DNA from: Thermoplasmata archaeon
GTDB lineage: Archaea; Thermoplasmatota; Thermoplasmata; Lutacidiplasmatales; UBA184
Reading direction: 5' to 3'
Assembly: GCA_030043405.1 (NCBI GenBank)
Contig: JASHXS010000137.1
Location: 1-6,655 of the forward strand
DNA: 6,655 bases
Position 1 is the stretch's first letter. Every line of letters starts with the position of its first letter. Positions 1 to 6,653 of the stretch are shown piece by piece. The notes beneath the pieces were generated by a model that saw only the letters and a program-made list of their open reading frames with translations, did not search any database and had not been told where the DNA came from. The translations under genes and the position numbers were made by a program.

Positions 1-2563
1 CCGCTTCGCGGTACGCTGGCTCATCGGACCCGGATGCTCCACCCGGCGCTGGACGGCGTCGCGGGGGGCGACGCCGGGACCACACGAAGTAGGCCACGAC
101 CAGAAGCAAGAGGGCGAGGGCCAGTAGGATCGCTCCGAGGTAACTGGAGCCCAGGAGCTCGAACGGCGAGGTGGCCGCCGGCGCTCCGACCGTCAGCGAC
201 TCGCGGGCGCTGGCGCGACCCCCCACCGAGTCCGTCACGTTCACGGCGACCGTGTACGTTCCGGCGGTCGCATAGGCGTGGTCCGGCGAAGCGCCCGTAC
301 CCGAGGTCCCGTCCCCGAAATCCCAGGCGTAGGTGAACGGTGGCGTCCCCCCGACCAGGGTTGCCGTGAGGGCGACCGCCTCGCCGGCCACGGGAGTCGC
401 CACACTGGCCTTCAGGCCTCCCACGGCCACGTCGGGGTGGACGGTTTCCACGATCTCCCGGCTCGTCTGGAACCCCAAGCTATCGCTCGCGGCGAAGGTC
501 ACGTTGTACGTGCCGGCCGTCGCGTACATGTGAGCGGGGTTCTCGGCGGAGGAAACTCCCCCGTCGCCAAACGTCCACGAGAAGGCGCTGTACGGGGCGA
601 CTCCCGCCGCGAGGCCCGCCGAGAAATTGACCGTGAATCCGGCGTCGGTGGCCGAAGGGTGGCCCACCGGGAAAGCGGTCACGGGGGGCAGGATGTCCAC
701 TTGGGTCGACTGGGCGGCGCTCCCGCTCGCCGAGTCAAACACAACCAGCAGCACCTCGTAGAGGCCGGCCGTGGTGTAGACGTGCGTCGGGTCGGCCAGG
801 CTCGAGGTGTTTCCGTCCGCGAAGCCCCACTCATAGGAGTACGGGGGCGTGCCGCCGACGACCGTCGAGTTGAACTGGACCACTCCCCCGACCTCCGTGG
901 ACGTCGGGTTCACGAGCACGGCGACCCCGAGGGGCCCGTTGACCGTGAGGTTGACCGACAGCGACGAGGCCACGTGGAAGAAGTCGGAAATCCGGGCGGT
1001 CACCGGGTACGTCCCGGGCGTTGCGTACGTTACGTTGGTCGACCCGAAGGACCAGACACTCGTGTAGCCCACCGGTTCCTCGGTACCGACCACTTCGGCC
1101 CCGTTCCCGAACGAGGCGTCGTAGGACATCTCCGGCCCGGAGCCACTCCCCGTCACGTGTTCGAACACGATGGCGACGGGCTCGCCCACCTCGGCCGGGT
1201 CCGGCGAGAACTCGGTCAGGGCCGCCTGCGGTGACGCCTCGAATACCCACGAGCCCGGCTGCGGCGCGTCGGCGGCGTCGAAGCCCCCGACCATGACGGG
1301 GGCGATGGCACTCGAATTCTCTGAAATGGCAGCCCCCCAGAGCCCCGGGGGACTCGAGCTGCCGTCGCCCGGATGGATCGGTGTCCAGTGTCCCCCGGAG
1401 AACTCCCACGTGTCATTATCGGCCCCCGCCCCCGTGAGGGTGGGGCGCCCTCCGTACAGGAGGAGAGTGCCCAGAGCGCCGTCCCAGGTCAGGGAGCCCC
1501 ATGCGCGGGCGGTCGGGTAGAACCCGCAGTCGGCACCGATGCATCCCGCCGCCGCGGACGTGAGGTTCGACCAGCCGCTGGCCGTGTACGCCCACGTGGC
1601 GTTCGTCAGGGTCGAGTCGGTGTCCGAAGCGTCGCCCACCGGGGCGTCGACCCCGCCGAAGCTGACCAGTTCGGCCGCGGTCGGATCGTACGCGAGGGAC
1701 ATCCCCGACTGGCCCTGGCCGGGCCCGCCGGGTCCCGCGCCCAGTTCGGACCAGGTCGACCCGAGAGCCCAGGTCTCGGAAGCCAGGCCCGAATCCGTCG
1801 AGTAATTTTCAACGGCTCCATCCACATAGACGAGCTCGTCGAGGGTGGGGTCCCACGCCATTCCTCCGCCGGTGAGTCCGGGGTCACCGGCCCCGACTTG
1901 CGCGGTCAGGTTGTACCATCCCGTCCCATTGAGCAGCCAGGTCTGCGAAGCCGCCGGGTCGCCCGGGGCCTGCCACTCCCCACCCGCCAGGATCAGCCCG
2001 CCCCAGGCGGGGTCGTAATCCAGCGACGCGCCAAACTCGGCCCCGGGGGCATGACCGGAGGCGAAGTTCTCCGTCTCATTCGTCCACCCGTTTCCCTCGT
2101 AGAACCAGGTGGAGCCGCTGGTGGCGGGCTGGGAGTCGGTACCTTGGCCATAGTAGACCAGCACCCCTTCCCCTCCGTAATCCGGATCGTAGGCCAGGGC
2201 CCCCTCGCTTGCGTCCGGGCCACCCATCGGGGCACTCTCGTTCCACCACACCGGTGTATCCGAGGAGTCGGGCGATGGGCTGGTCCCCCGGGCGGAACAC
2301 GGGGGAGGATCGACGACGCGTGGGTCGCAGTCGGCTCGGGTAGGGCTGACCGGCTCCGCCCGGGTGGGGTTCGGTGCGGGAGTCGACGGACCACCGGTTC
2401 CGCCAGCCAGGGGCAGCCCAAGACTCACTGAGCGGAGCGTTGTGGTCTCCCCGAGCGGGAGCGTTAGTGCCGCGCCGACGGTCGGGCTGAACGCGGTCGA
2501 CACCAGCACGCAGAGGGCGACTGCGATCGGCAGCCAGCCGGCCGTAGGCCCGGGCGAAGCCAC
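1..2563 (-). CDS. Secreted, membrane-anchored Kelch-repeat and PKD-domain surface protein (3' end outside window)
   Basis: This frame is open from a GTG at 2563 to the left edge: 854 residues with no stop codon. Residues 1-31 form a signal peptide with a hydrophobic core (LPIAVALCVLV) and an AFSPTVGA-type cleavage region; its n-region oddly lacks positive charge. Residues 32-105 are a Pro/Thr/Ser-rich linker. Residues about 108-435 contain roughly six Kelch/galactose-oxidase-like blades, each with a strand such as LAYDPTAAELVSFGG or LTWDGALGTLLLYGG followed by a W-containing strand. Residues about 440-796 hold four PKD-type immunoglobulin-like domains. Domain 4 has the classic WDFGDGT, 3 has WTFGDGG, 2 has WGFADGN, and 1 is degenerate. 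A transmembrane helix (about 808-828) is followed by SRRRPPRRR and an acidic/polar tail, so the body is outside the cell. Many N-X-S/T sequons (NET, NLT, NGT, NDT, NVT) suggest N-glycosylation. GTG 2563 is the only standard start between an in-frame TAG (2587-2585) and the signal peptide. Adhesion, cell-wall or ligand-binding roles are inferred; the ligand is unknown. Confidence 0.88.
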   Translation of the reverse strand, partial: MASPGPTAGWLPIAVALCVLVSTAFSPTVGAALTLPLGETTTLRSVSLGLPLAGGTGGPSTPAPNPTRAEPVSPTRADCDPRVVDPPPCSARGTSPSPDSSDTPVWWNESAPMGGPDASEGALAYDPDYGGEGVLVYYGQGTDSQPATSGSTWFYEGNGWTNETENFASGHAPGAEFGASLDYDPAWGGLILAGGEWQAPGDPAASQTWLLNGTGWYNLTAQVGAGDPGLTGGGMAWDPTLDELVYVDGAVENYSTDSGLASETWALGSTWSELGAGPGGPGQGQSGMSLAYDPTAAELVSFGGVDAPVGDASDTDSTLTNATWAYTASGWSNLTSAAAGCIGADCGFYPTARAWGSLTWDGALGTLLLYGGRPTLTGAGADNDTWEFSGGHWTPIHPGDGSSSPPGLWGAAISENSSAIAPVMVGGFDAADAPQPGSWVFEASPQAALTEFSPDPAEVGEPVAIVFEHVTGSGSGPEMSYDASFGNGAEVVGTEEPVGYTSVWSFGSTNVTYATPGTYPVTARISDFFHVASSLSVNLTVNGPLGVAVLVNPTSTEVGGVVQFNSTVVGGTPPYSYEWGFADGNTSSLADPTHVYTTAGLYEVLLVVFDSASGSAAQSTQVDILPPVTAFPVGHPSATDAGFTVNFSAGLAAGVAPYSAFSWTFGDGGVSSAENPAHMYATAGTYNVTFAASDSLGFQTSREIVETVHPDVAVGGLKASVATPVAGEAVALTATLVGGTPPFTYAWDFGDGTSGTGASPDHAYATAGTYTVAVNVTDSVGGRASARESLTVGAPAATSPFELLGSSYLGAILLALALLLLVVAYFVWSRRRPPRRRPAPGGASGSDEPAYREA

Positions 2564-2586
2564 GACGCGACGCTGGGAAGCCCGCT

Positions 2587-2592
2587 ATTTAA
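2587..2592 (-). promoter_or_regulatory. TATA box of the surface-protein gene
   Basis: On the minus strand this reads TTAAAT inside GTTAAATAG, an isolated AT-rich patch in GC-rich DNA. Its centre is about 26 bases upstream of the GTG at 2563. This is the spacing expected when transcription starts at the start codon itself. No Shine-Dalgarno sequence is present between box and start, which supports a leaderless mRNA. The plus strand reads TATTTAA here, so it could also feed divergent transcription. Confidence 0.55.
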
Positions 2593-2651
2593 CGGGTCCA
2601 CGGAACCCCGTGCCCCCTCACACCGGGACGACAGACCGGGCGTGAGCAAGG

Positions 2652-2658
2652 TAGTTAG
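2652..2658 (+). promoter_or_regulatory. Possible weak TATA box of the transporter gene
   Basis: TAGTTAG is the only AT-leaning patch close to the transporter start, centred about 27 bases upstream of the GTG at 2682. It matches the TATA consensus poorly. The alternative is the stronger TATTTAA at 2586-2592, which would give a 5' leader of about 65 bases; no Shine-Dalgarno sequence precedes the GTG to support such a leader. Confidence 0.3.
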
Positions 2659-2681
2659 GGCAGGTTCGGCCCGTCCTCCCC

Positions 2682-3926
2682 GTGCAACGCGACCTCCAGT
2701 TCCTGGCCGTTGGGATGGCAATCCGGACCTTCGGGGCGGCCCTGTACAACCCCTTCCTGGCCCTCTTCCTGTACTCCATCCTGCACGTCAGCTACCTCGA
2801 GATCGGGATCATCTTCGTGGGGGTAGGAGGCGTGCAGCTTCCGTTCGGGCTCATCGGCGGATTGTGGTCCGACCGGATCGGACGGAGGCCGCTCATCGTT
2901 CTGGCCCTCGCGGTCGAGGCGCTGCTGACGGGGGCGCTGGCGTACTCGTTCTATGTCGAGTCGCTGGTGTTGGCCATCGCAGTCGCGGCGGTCGGCGGGA
3001 TGCTCCTGGCCGCCACGGGGGCCGCGTTCTCCGCCTACATCGCGGACTGGACGACGGGCTCCGAGCGAACGCTCGGCTTCACCTGGTATCGGGTGAGTTT
3101 CAACGCGGGGTTTGCCGCCGGTACGGCGATCGGGGGGACCCTCGTGGCGATCATCGGCTTTCCCTACGCGGTCGCGACGGCGGCCTCGATCATCGCGGTC
3201 GCGAGCGTCTTCGTGTTCCTCTTCCTCCGACCCTCGCCGTATGACGAGGCGTTGCGACAGGGTCGCGGGAGCGCCCCCGCCGGCGAAGCCGCGCCTCGTC
3301 CCGTTCGCAGCCTGGGCCACAGCTTCCGCATTCTCGCCCGGGACCGGGTGGCTCTGCTCGCGGCGGCTGCCTTCGCGTTGGTGTGGGTCACGACCTCCCA
3401 GTGGAACGTCACCTACGCTCTGTTCGTCCACAACAAGCTCGGCATTTCCTACACGCTGCTCGGGATCGGGCTCGCGCTCAACGGTTTGGTGGTCGTGCTG
3501 GGCCAATCGTTCACGACCCACCGCGTGCTCGGCTTGCGCCACACCACCATCGGCATCATCGGGGGGCTGTTCTACGTGGTCGCATTCCTTCTGCTCGGGG
3601 TCGCGGCGTTGTGGATGCTGCTCCCCGCCGCGCTTTTCTTCGCCTCCGTGATCGTCCTGACGTTCGGGGAGAACCTCAGCTCCATCCCCGCATCGACCCT
3701 GCCGTCGAACCTCGCGCCTCCGGACGAGGTGGGGGCGTACAACGGGGCCTTCAACACCTTCCTCGGGGCCGCCGGCCTCGCGGCGATCTTCTTCGGTGGC
3801 GCCGTCCTCCAGACGGTCGGGAACCCGCTCTGGGAGTGGGTGATCCTCGTCCTCCCGGCGATCCCGGGCATCGTCCTGCTCCGGTGGGCGGCCCGTCGGA
3901 TTCCGGCCGCGACGGACCGCGCTTAG
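2682..3926 (+). CDS. Major facilitator superfamily transporter, 12 transmembrane segments (DHA1-like)
   Basis: The 414-residue length is normal for an MFS secondary transporter. About twelve hydrophobic segments can be placed near residues 8-31, 40-62, 70-90, 93-117, 139-159, 163-183, 222-245, 254-277, 287-306, 308-328, 354-376 and 383-401. A central hydrophilic loop at 184-221, rich in Arg, Pro and Ala, separates the two six-helix halves. MFS motif A lies between helices 2 and 3 as GLIGGLWSDRIGRRP (56-70), with the conserved D-R-x-G-R-R. The stretch around 329-355 (GEN, P336, NLAPPDEVGAYNG) resembles the helix 10-11 region of drug/H+ antiporter-type members. Substrate and direction cannot be read from sequence; drug or metabolite efflux is an inference from motif A and overall form. 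GTG 2682 was chosen because an in-frame TAG lies at 2652-2654 and hydrophobic helix 1 starts shortly after it; the ATG at residue 11 would cut into helix 1. The gene is divergent from the surface-protein gene. Confidence 0.9.
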   Translation: MQRDLQFLAVGMAIRTFGAALYNPFLALFLYSILHVSYLEIGIIFVGVGGVQLPFGLIGGLWSDRIGRRPLIVLALAVEALLTGALAYSFYVESLVLAIAVAAVGGMLLAATGAAFSAYIADWTTGSERTLGFTWYRVSFNAGFAAGTAIGGTLVAIIGFPYAVATAASIIAVASVFVFLFLRPSPYDEALRQGRGSAPAGEAAPRPVRSLGHSFRILARDRVALLAAAAFALVWVTTSQWNVTYALFVHNKLGISYTLLGIGLALNGLVVVLGQSFTTHRVLGLRHTTIGIIGGLFYVVAFLLLGVAALWMLLPAALFFASVIVLTFGENLSSIPASTLPSNLAPPDEVGAYNGAFNTFLGAAGLAAIFFGGAVLQTVGNPLWEWVILVLPAIPGIVLLRWAARRIPAATDRA

Positions 3927-3977
3927 GGGGCCGCCCCCGTCCCCGGGGGTTCGCGCGACCGACGGGCGACGGAGAGG

Positions 3978-3983
3978 TTTAAG
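3978..3983 (+). promoter_or_regulatory. TATA box of the cyclic-nucleotide-binding gene
   Basis: TTTAAG follows the purine-rich GGAGAGG, a plausible BRE-like context, and sits about 24 bases upstream of the GTG at 4004. The region between is purely GC-rich with no Shine-Dalgarno sequence next to the start. This fits a leaderless transcript starting at or near 4004 and argues that the gene is not simply read through from the transporter. Confidence 0.55.
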
Positions 3984-4003
3984 TCGCGGGCCCCGGTGGG
4001 TCC

Positions 4004-4444
4004 GTGATCACCGTGACGCCGAAGGCCGACAGCTCCAAGGTTCAGATGCTCGCGGCCGTCCCGATTTTCGCCCCGCTCGGCGAGAAGGCGCTCGGGCGCA
4101 TCGCCGGGGACGCCCAGGAACGAAAGTTCACTGCCGGCGAAAAACTCGTCTCGAAAGGCGAGAAGGGCATGGGCTTCTTCTTGCTGCTGGACGGCCAAGT
4201 CGAGGTGCGGACCGGATCGACCGTGCTGGCGAGGCTCGGGCCGGCCCAGTTCTTTGGCGAAATGGCCCTCCTGGACGAGCAGCCGCGGACCGCGGATGTC
4301 GTCGCCACGACCCCGGGCCGTTGCCTGGTCGTCTCCCGCTGGGAGTTCTGGGGGTACCTCTCGAAGGAGCCCGAGATGATCCGGCTCCTGTTCCAGGAGA
4401 CCGTTCGCCGGCTCCGGACCCCCGGGGGCGGCTTTTCGGAGTAA
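4004..4444 (+). CDS. Stand-alone cyclic-nucleotide-binding (CRP/PKA-type effector) domain protein
   Basis: At 146 residues the protein is essentially one cNMP-binding domain. Residues 19-44 (VPIFAPLGEKALGRIA, then QERKFTAGEKL) are the N-terminal helix and first strand. The beta-roll follows, with FFLLLDGQVEV (58-68) before the variable strands. The phosphate-binding cassette is FGEMALLDEQPRTADV at 84-99. Glu86 occupies the position that contacts the ribose 2'-OH, and Arg95 the position that binds the cyclic phosphate (compare CRP Glu72 and Arg82). Thr96 follows the Arg; a hydroxyl residue there occurs in CRP (Ser) and in cGMP-selective kinases (Thr), so ligand choice is not settled by this site alone. 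Residues 112-139 form the C-terminal helices and the chain then ends. There is no winged-helix DNA-binding domain, kinase, channel or transporter part, so it must act through a partner or as a ligand buffer. It is cytoplasmic, with no signal peptide. The adenylate cyclase gene next door makes cAMP the likely ligand. Confidence 0.88.
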   Translation: MITVTPKADSSKVQMLAAVPIFAPLGEKALGRIAGDAQERKFTAGEKLVSKGEKGMGFFLLLDGQVEVRTGSTVLARLGPAQFFGEMALLDEQPRTADVVATTPGRCLVVSRWEFWGYLSKEPEMIRLLFQETVRRLRTPGGGFSE

Positions 4445-4489
4445 GCTAGAACACCGCCCGAGCGGGTGTTCCGGCCCCCCGGGGCGAAT

Positions 4490-4496
4490 CCTTTAG
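4490..4496 (+). promoter_or_regulatory. TATA box of the cyclase gene; decides its start codon
   Basis: CCTTTAG is the only AT-rich patch in the 76 bases between the two signalling genes. It directly abuts the upstream GTG (4497), so a transcript driven from it could not include that codon. It lies about 27 bases before the GTG at 4521, the spacing seen for the leaderless genes in this window. The site therefore favours 4521 as the true start. Confidence 0.45.
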
Positions 4497-4520
4497 GTGG
4501 GAACTCCGCGTCCCGAGGGT

Positions 4521-6512
4521 GTGGCTGCCTCCTCCCGTCGACTGGCCGCCCTCATGTTCACGGACATGGTGGGGTATTCGGCTCTCGCCCAGGCGGACGA
4601 GGCGACGGCCCTCGAAGTGCTCCAGCGCCACAACCGTCTCCTCCGTCCCGTCTTCGCGAAGCATCGAGGGCGGGAGATCAAGACGGTCGGGGACGCTTTC
4701 CTGGTGGAATTCGAGAGCGCGCTCGAGGCGGCGAACTGCGCGATCGAGATCCAGCGACTGCTCCACGACTACAACCTCGCGTCGGCCGACGAGTGGCGGA
4801 TCCGGATCCGGATCGGTCTCCACGTGGGGGACGTCGTGGAGGAACGCAACGATGTCCTCGGCGACGCGGTGAACGTCGCCTCCCGGATCGAGCCCTTGGC
4901 CGACCCCGGGGGCATCTGCCTCTCTCAACAGGTCTACGACCAGGTCCAGAACAAGATCTCGGAGACGCTGGTGCGCCTGCCGACTCGGACGCTCAAGAAC
5001 ATCCGGGCGCCGGTCACGGTGTACAAGGTCCTGCAGCCCTGGGATTCCGCCGCTCCCGAGCCCGCCGTCCCCCGGTCGACCACCCCCGGGCACCACATCG
5101 CGGTCCTGCCGCTGGCGAACATCAGCCCCGACCCGCGCGACGATTACTTCGCCGATGGGCTGACCGAGGAACTGATCGCCGTGCTCAGTCAAGTTCGAGG
5201 GTTGAGCGTCATCGCGCGCACCTCCGTTGCCCCGTACAAGACCGCCCCCAAACCGATCTCGGAGGTCGGTTCGGAACTCGGGGTCGACACCGTCATCGAG
5301 GGGAGCGTGCGAAAGGCGGGCAACCGGATCCGGATCACCCTCCAGCTCATCGACGTCTCCACGCAGCGCCACATCTGGGCGAACAGTTACAACCGGGAGG
5401 TGGACGACGTGTTCGCGGTCCAGGCGGACATCGCCGAGCGCACGGCCCAGGCTCTGCAGCTCGAGCTCGCCCGCACGGACCGCGGGGGCAGCGGGCGCCG
5501 AACGCCGCCCAGTCCGGCCGCGTATGACGCGTACCTGCGGGGCCTCGTGGCCGCGAATCGACCGGACGGGACCACGGTCCAGGAGGCGGTCACCTTTTTC
5601 GAGGAGGCGACCCGGATCGACCCGGAGTTCGCGGACGCCTACGCGGCGTGGGCCGACCTGTACGTCCGCGTCGCCGGCGACTCGGTCCCGATGCGGGAGG
5701 TCATCCCCCGGGCCCGGGAGCTCGCGACGCGAGCCCTCCAGTTGGACCCGGACTGCTCCGACGCGCACTCGGCCATCGCGAACATCGCAATGCAGTTCGA
5801 CCACGACTGGGTACGCGCGGAGGCCGAGTTCCTCCAGGCGCTCGCCCTGAACCCGAACAGCATCCCGGCCCACCGGTTCTACGGCCTGTTTCTCATGGCC
5901 CAGCGGCGGTACCGGGAAGCGGCGGAGATCTTCCGGCGCGCGGTACGGCTCGACCCCGGGGGGCAGATGGGCGGGGGATTGGCCTGGTCCGAACTGCGGG
6001 CCGGCAATGTGGAGACCGCCCTGCGGATCATGGAAGACCATGTGTCGAACAACCCGGGGTCCGTCGGGGCGCATGTGGGCCTGGGACTGACCTACCTGGC
6101 GGCGGGCCGGCGCGAGGAAGCGCTCCGCGAGGCGGAAGCGGCCGGGTCCGGTGGGCTCGAGACCGAACAATTCGACCTGGCCCTGCTCGACGCGATGTTG
6201 GGGCGGCCGGCGTCCGCCCGCGCGATCGTGGCCCGGACGGAGCGGGGGGAGCCGGGGATGTACGTTTCCGCGACGGACCTCGCCATGCTCTACTCGGCGC
6301 TCGGAGAGGGTTCCAAAGCCCTCGACCTGCTGGAGAAGGACTACCGCGAGGGAGATCCCGTCCTCTGGTTGTACTACGGGGGCCAGTTCTTCGACCCGAT
6401 CCGACGCGAGCCCCGGTTCGTGAAGCTCCTCGAGGAGTACGGGGTCCCGCCGGAGTCCCCGCCCGGGGCCGCCGACTCGGGGCCGACGGACCGGGGGTCC
6501 CCTGCGGGCTAG
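4521..6512 (+). CDS. Class III adenylate cyclase fused to a TolB-like domain and TPR repeats
   Basis: A 663-residue soluble protein that should convert ATP to cyclic AMP. The cyclase domain covers about residues 4-172. It has all canonical class III catalytic residues: metal-binding Asp15 (MFTDMVGYS) and Asp58 (KTVGDAFLVEF), adenine-selecting Lys54 and Asp111 (NDVLGDAVN), transition-state Asn118 and Arg122 (AVNVASR). Lys plus Asp predicts ATP rather than GTP. As in class III enzymes generally, a homodimer is expected. After a Pro-rich linker, residues about 191-317 match the TolB N-terminal-like domain that follows many such bacterial cyclases (IAVLPLANISPDPRDDYFAD, then GLTEELIAVL; later VIEGSVRKAGNRIRITLQLI). 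Residues about 333-637 are TPR helices with repeated AxxLDP-type ends (TRIDPEFADAY, LQLDPDCSDAH, LALNPNSIPAH, VRLDPGG) and the usual C-terminal FFDPIRREPRF. No signal peptide, membrane helix or DNA-binding domain is seen; the TPRs probably bind a partner that controls the enzyme. An in-frame GTG at 4497 adds eight residues but touches the promoter, so 4521 is preferred. Confidence 0.9.
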   Translation: MAASSRRLAALMFTDMVGYSALAQADEATALEVLQRHNRLLRPVFAKHRGREIKTVGDAFLVEFESALEAANCAIEIQRLLHDYNLASADEWRIRIRIGLHVGDVVEERNDVLGDAVNVASRIEPLADPGGICLSQQVYDQVQNKISETLVRLPTRTLKNIRAPVTVYKVLQPWDSAAPEPAVPRSTTPGHHIAVLPLANISPDPRDDYFADGLTEELIAVLSQVRGLSVIARTSVAPYKTAPKPISEVGSELGVDTVIEGSVRKAGNRIRITLQLIDVSTQRHIWANSYNREVDDVFAVQADIAERTAQALQLELARTDRGGSGRRTPPSPAAYDAYLRGLVAANRPDGTTVQEAVTFFEEATRIDPEFADAYAAWADLYVRVAGDSVPMREVIPRARELATRALQLDPDCSDAHSAIANIAMQFDHDWVRAEAEFLQALALNPNSIPAHRFYGLFLMAQRRYREAAEIFRRAVRLDPGGQMGGGLAWSELRAGNVETALRIMEDHVSNNPGSVGAHVGLGLTYLAAGRREEALREAEAAGSGGLETEQFDLALLDAMLGRPASARAIVARTERGEPGMYVSATDLAMLYSALGEGSKALDLLEKDYREGDPVLWLYYGGQFFDPIRREPRFVKLLEEYGVPPESPPGAADSGPTDRGSPAG

Positions 6513-6582
6513 TCGCCCGGGCGCGGGCGCGTATCCAAGGCCGGTGGGGCGGGTTCGCCGGGCGTTGGGCCCGGGCCGCGGT

Positions 6583-6614
6583 TCGACCCATTATATGTAC
6601 CGCCGATGGGTCGA
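6583..6614. promoter_or_regulatory. Perfect 9-bp inverted repeat around a TATA box, likely operator
   Basis: TCGACCCAT (6583-6591) and its exact reverse complement ATGGGTCGA (6606-6614) flank a 14-base spacer that contains the TATA box. The half-site centres are 23 bases apart, about two helical turns, so both face the same side of DNA, as expected for a dimeric helix-turn-helix regulator. The right arm lies between the TATA box and the expected transcription start, a position typical of repression. The regulator is not identifiable here. Confidence 0.5.
6591..6598 (+). promoter_or_regulatory. TATA box of the gene entering from the right edge
   Basis: TTATATGT is the strongest TATA-like element in the window. 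It lies in the 141-base stretch after the cyclase stop codon. A start of transcription about 25 bases downstream, near 6619, would give a leader of about 35 bases before the probable ATG at 6654. Unlike the other genes here, this one would therefore be leadered. Confidence 0.55.
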
Positions 6615-6639
6615 TAACCGGCGAGCACTGGGCGACGGG

Positions 6640-6645
6640 AGGAGG
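6640..6645 (+). promoter_or_regulatory. Shine-Dalgarno sequence of the downstream gene
   Basis: AGGAGG within the purine run GGGAGGAGGAA (6637-6647) is a full match to the anti-Shine-Dalgarno end of 16S rRNA. It is followed after eight bases by AT at the very end of the window, which would be an ATG if the next base is G. None of the other genes here has such a site. Confidence 0.5.
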
Positions 6646-6653
6646 AACCACGC

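Noticed and set aside
278..2431. Long plus-strand frames (278-1234 and 1373-2431) opposite the surface-protein gene.
   Set aside because: Both are Arg/Gly-rich without domains, whereas the minus strand encodes coherent Kelch and PKD repeats across the same interval.
2581..2596. CCCG and CGGG arms around the TATA box of the surface-protein gene, as an operator.
   Set aside because: Four-base arms of pure G/C are expected by chance in this DNA.
2655..3542. A 295-codon minus-strand frame opposite the transporter gene.
   Set aside because: It is highly charged and low in complexity, without motifs, and antisense to a clear 12-helix MFS protein; it is a composition shadow.
3927..3950. GC-rich symmetric runs (GGGGGCCGCCCCC and CCCCGGGG) after the transporter stop codon, as a terminator.
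   Set aside because: Short G/C runs fold easily by chance at this composition and there is no T tract after them.
4004..4444. Assignment of the small protein as a CRP/FNR-type transcription factor.
   Set aside because: It ends at the C-terminal helices of the ligand domain at residue 146 and has no winged-helix DNA-binding domain. The next bases lead into a separate promoter rather than a frameshifted continuation.
4450..4470. Small hairpin AACACC / GGTGTT with a 9-base loop just after the receptor stop codon, as a terminator.
   Set aside because: The stem is only six base pairs and no T-rich tract follows; archaeal terminators depend mainly on T tracts.
4446..6170. A 574-codon open frame on the minus strand opposite the cyclase gene.
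   Set aside because: Its translation is rich in Arg, Gly, Asp and Pro with no recognisable domain. It lies antisense to a gene with full catalytic motifs, and such frames are common in GC-rich coding DNA.
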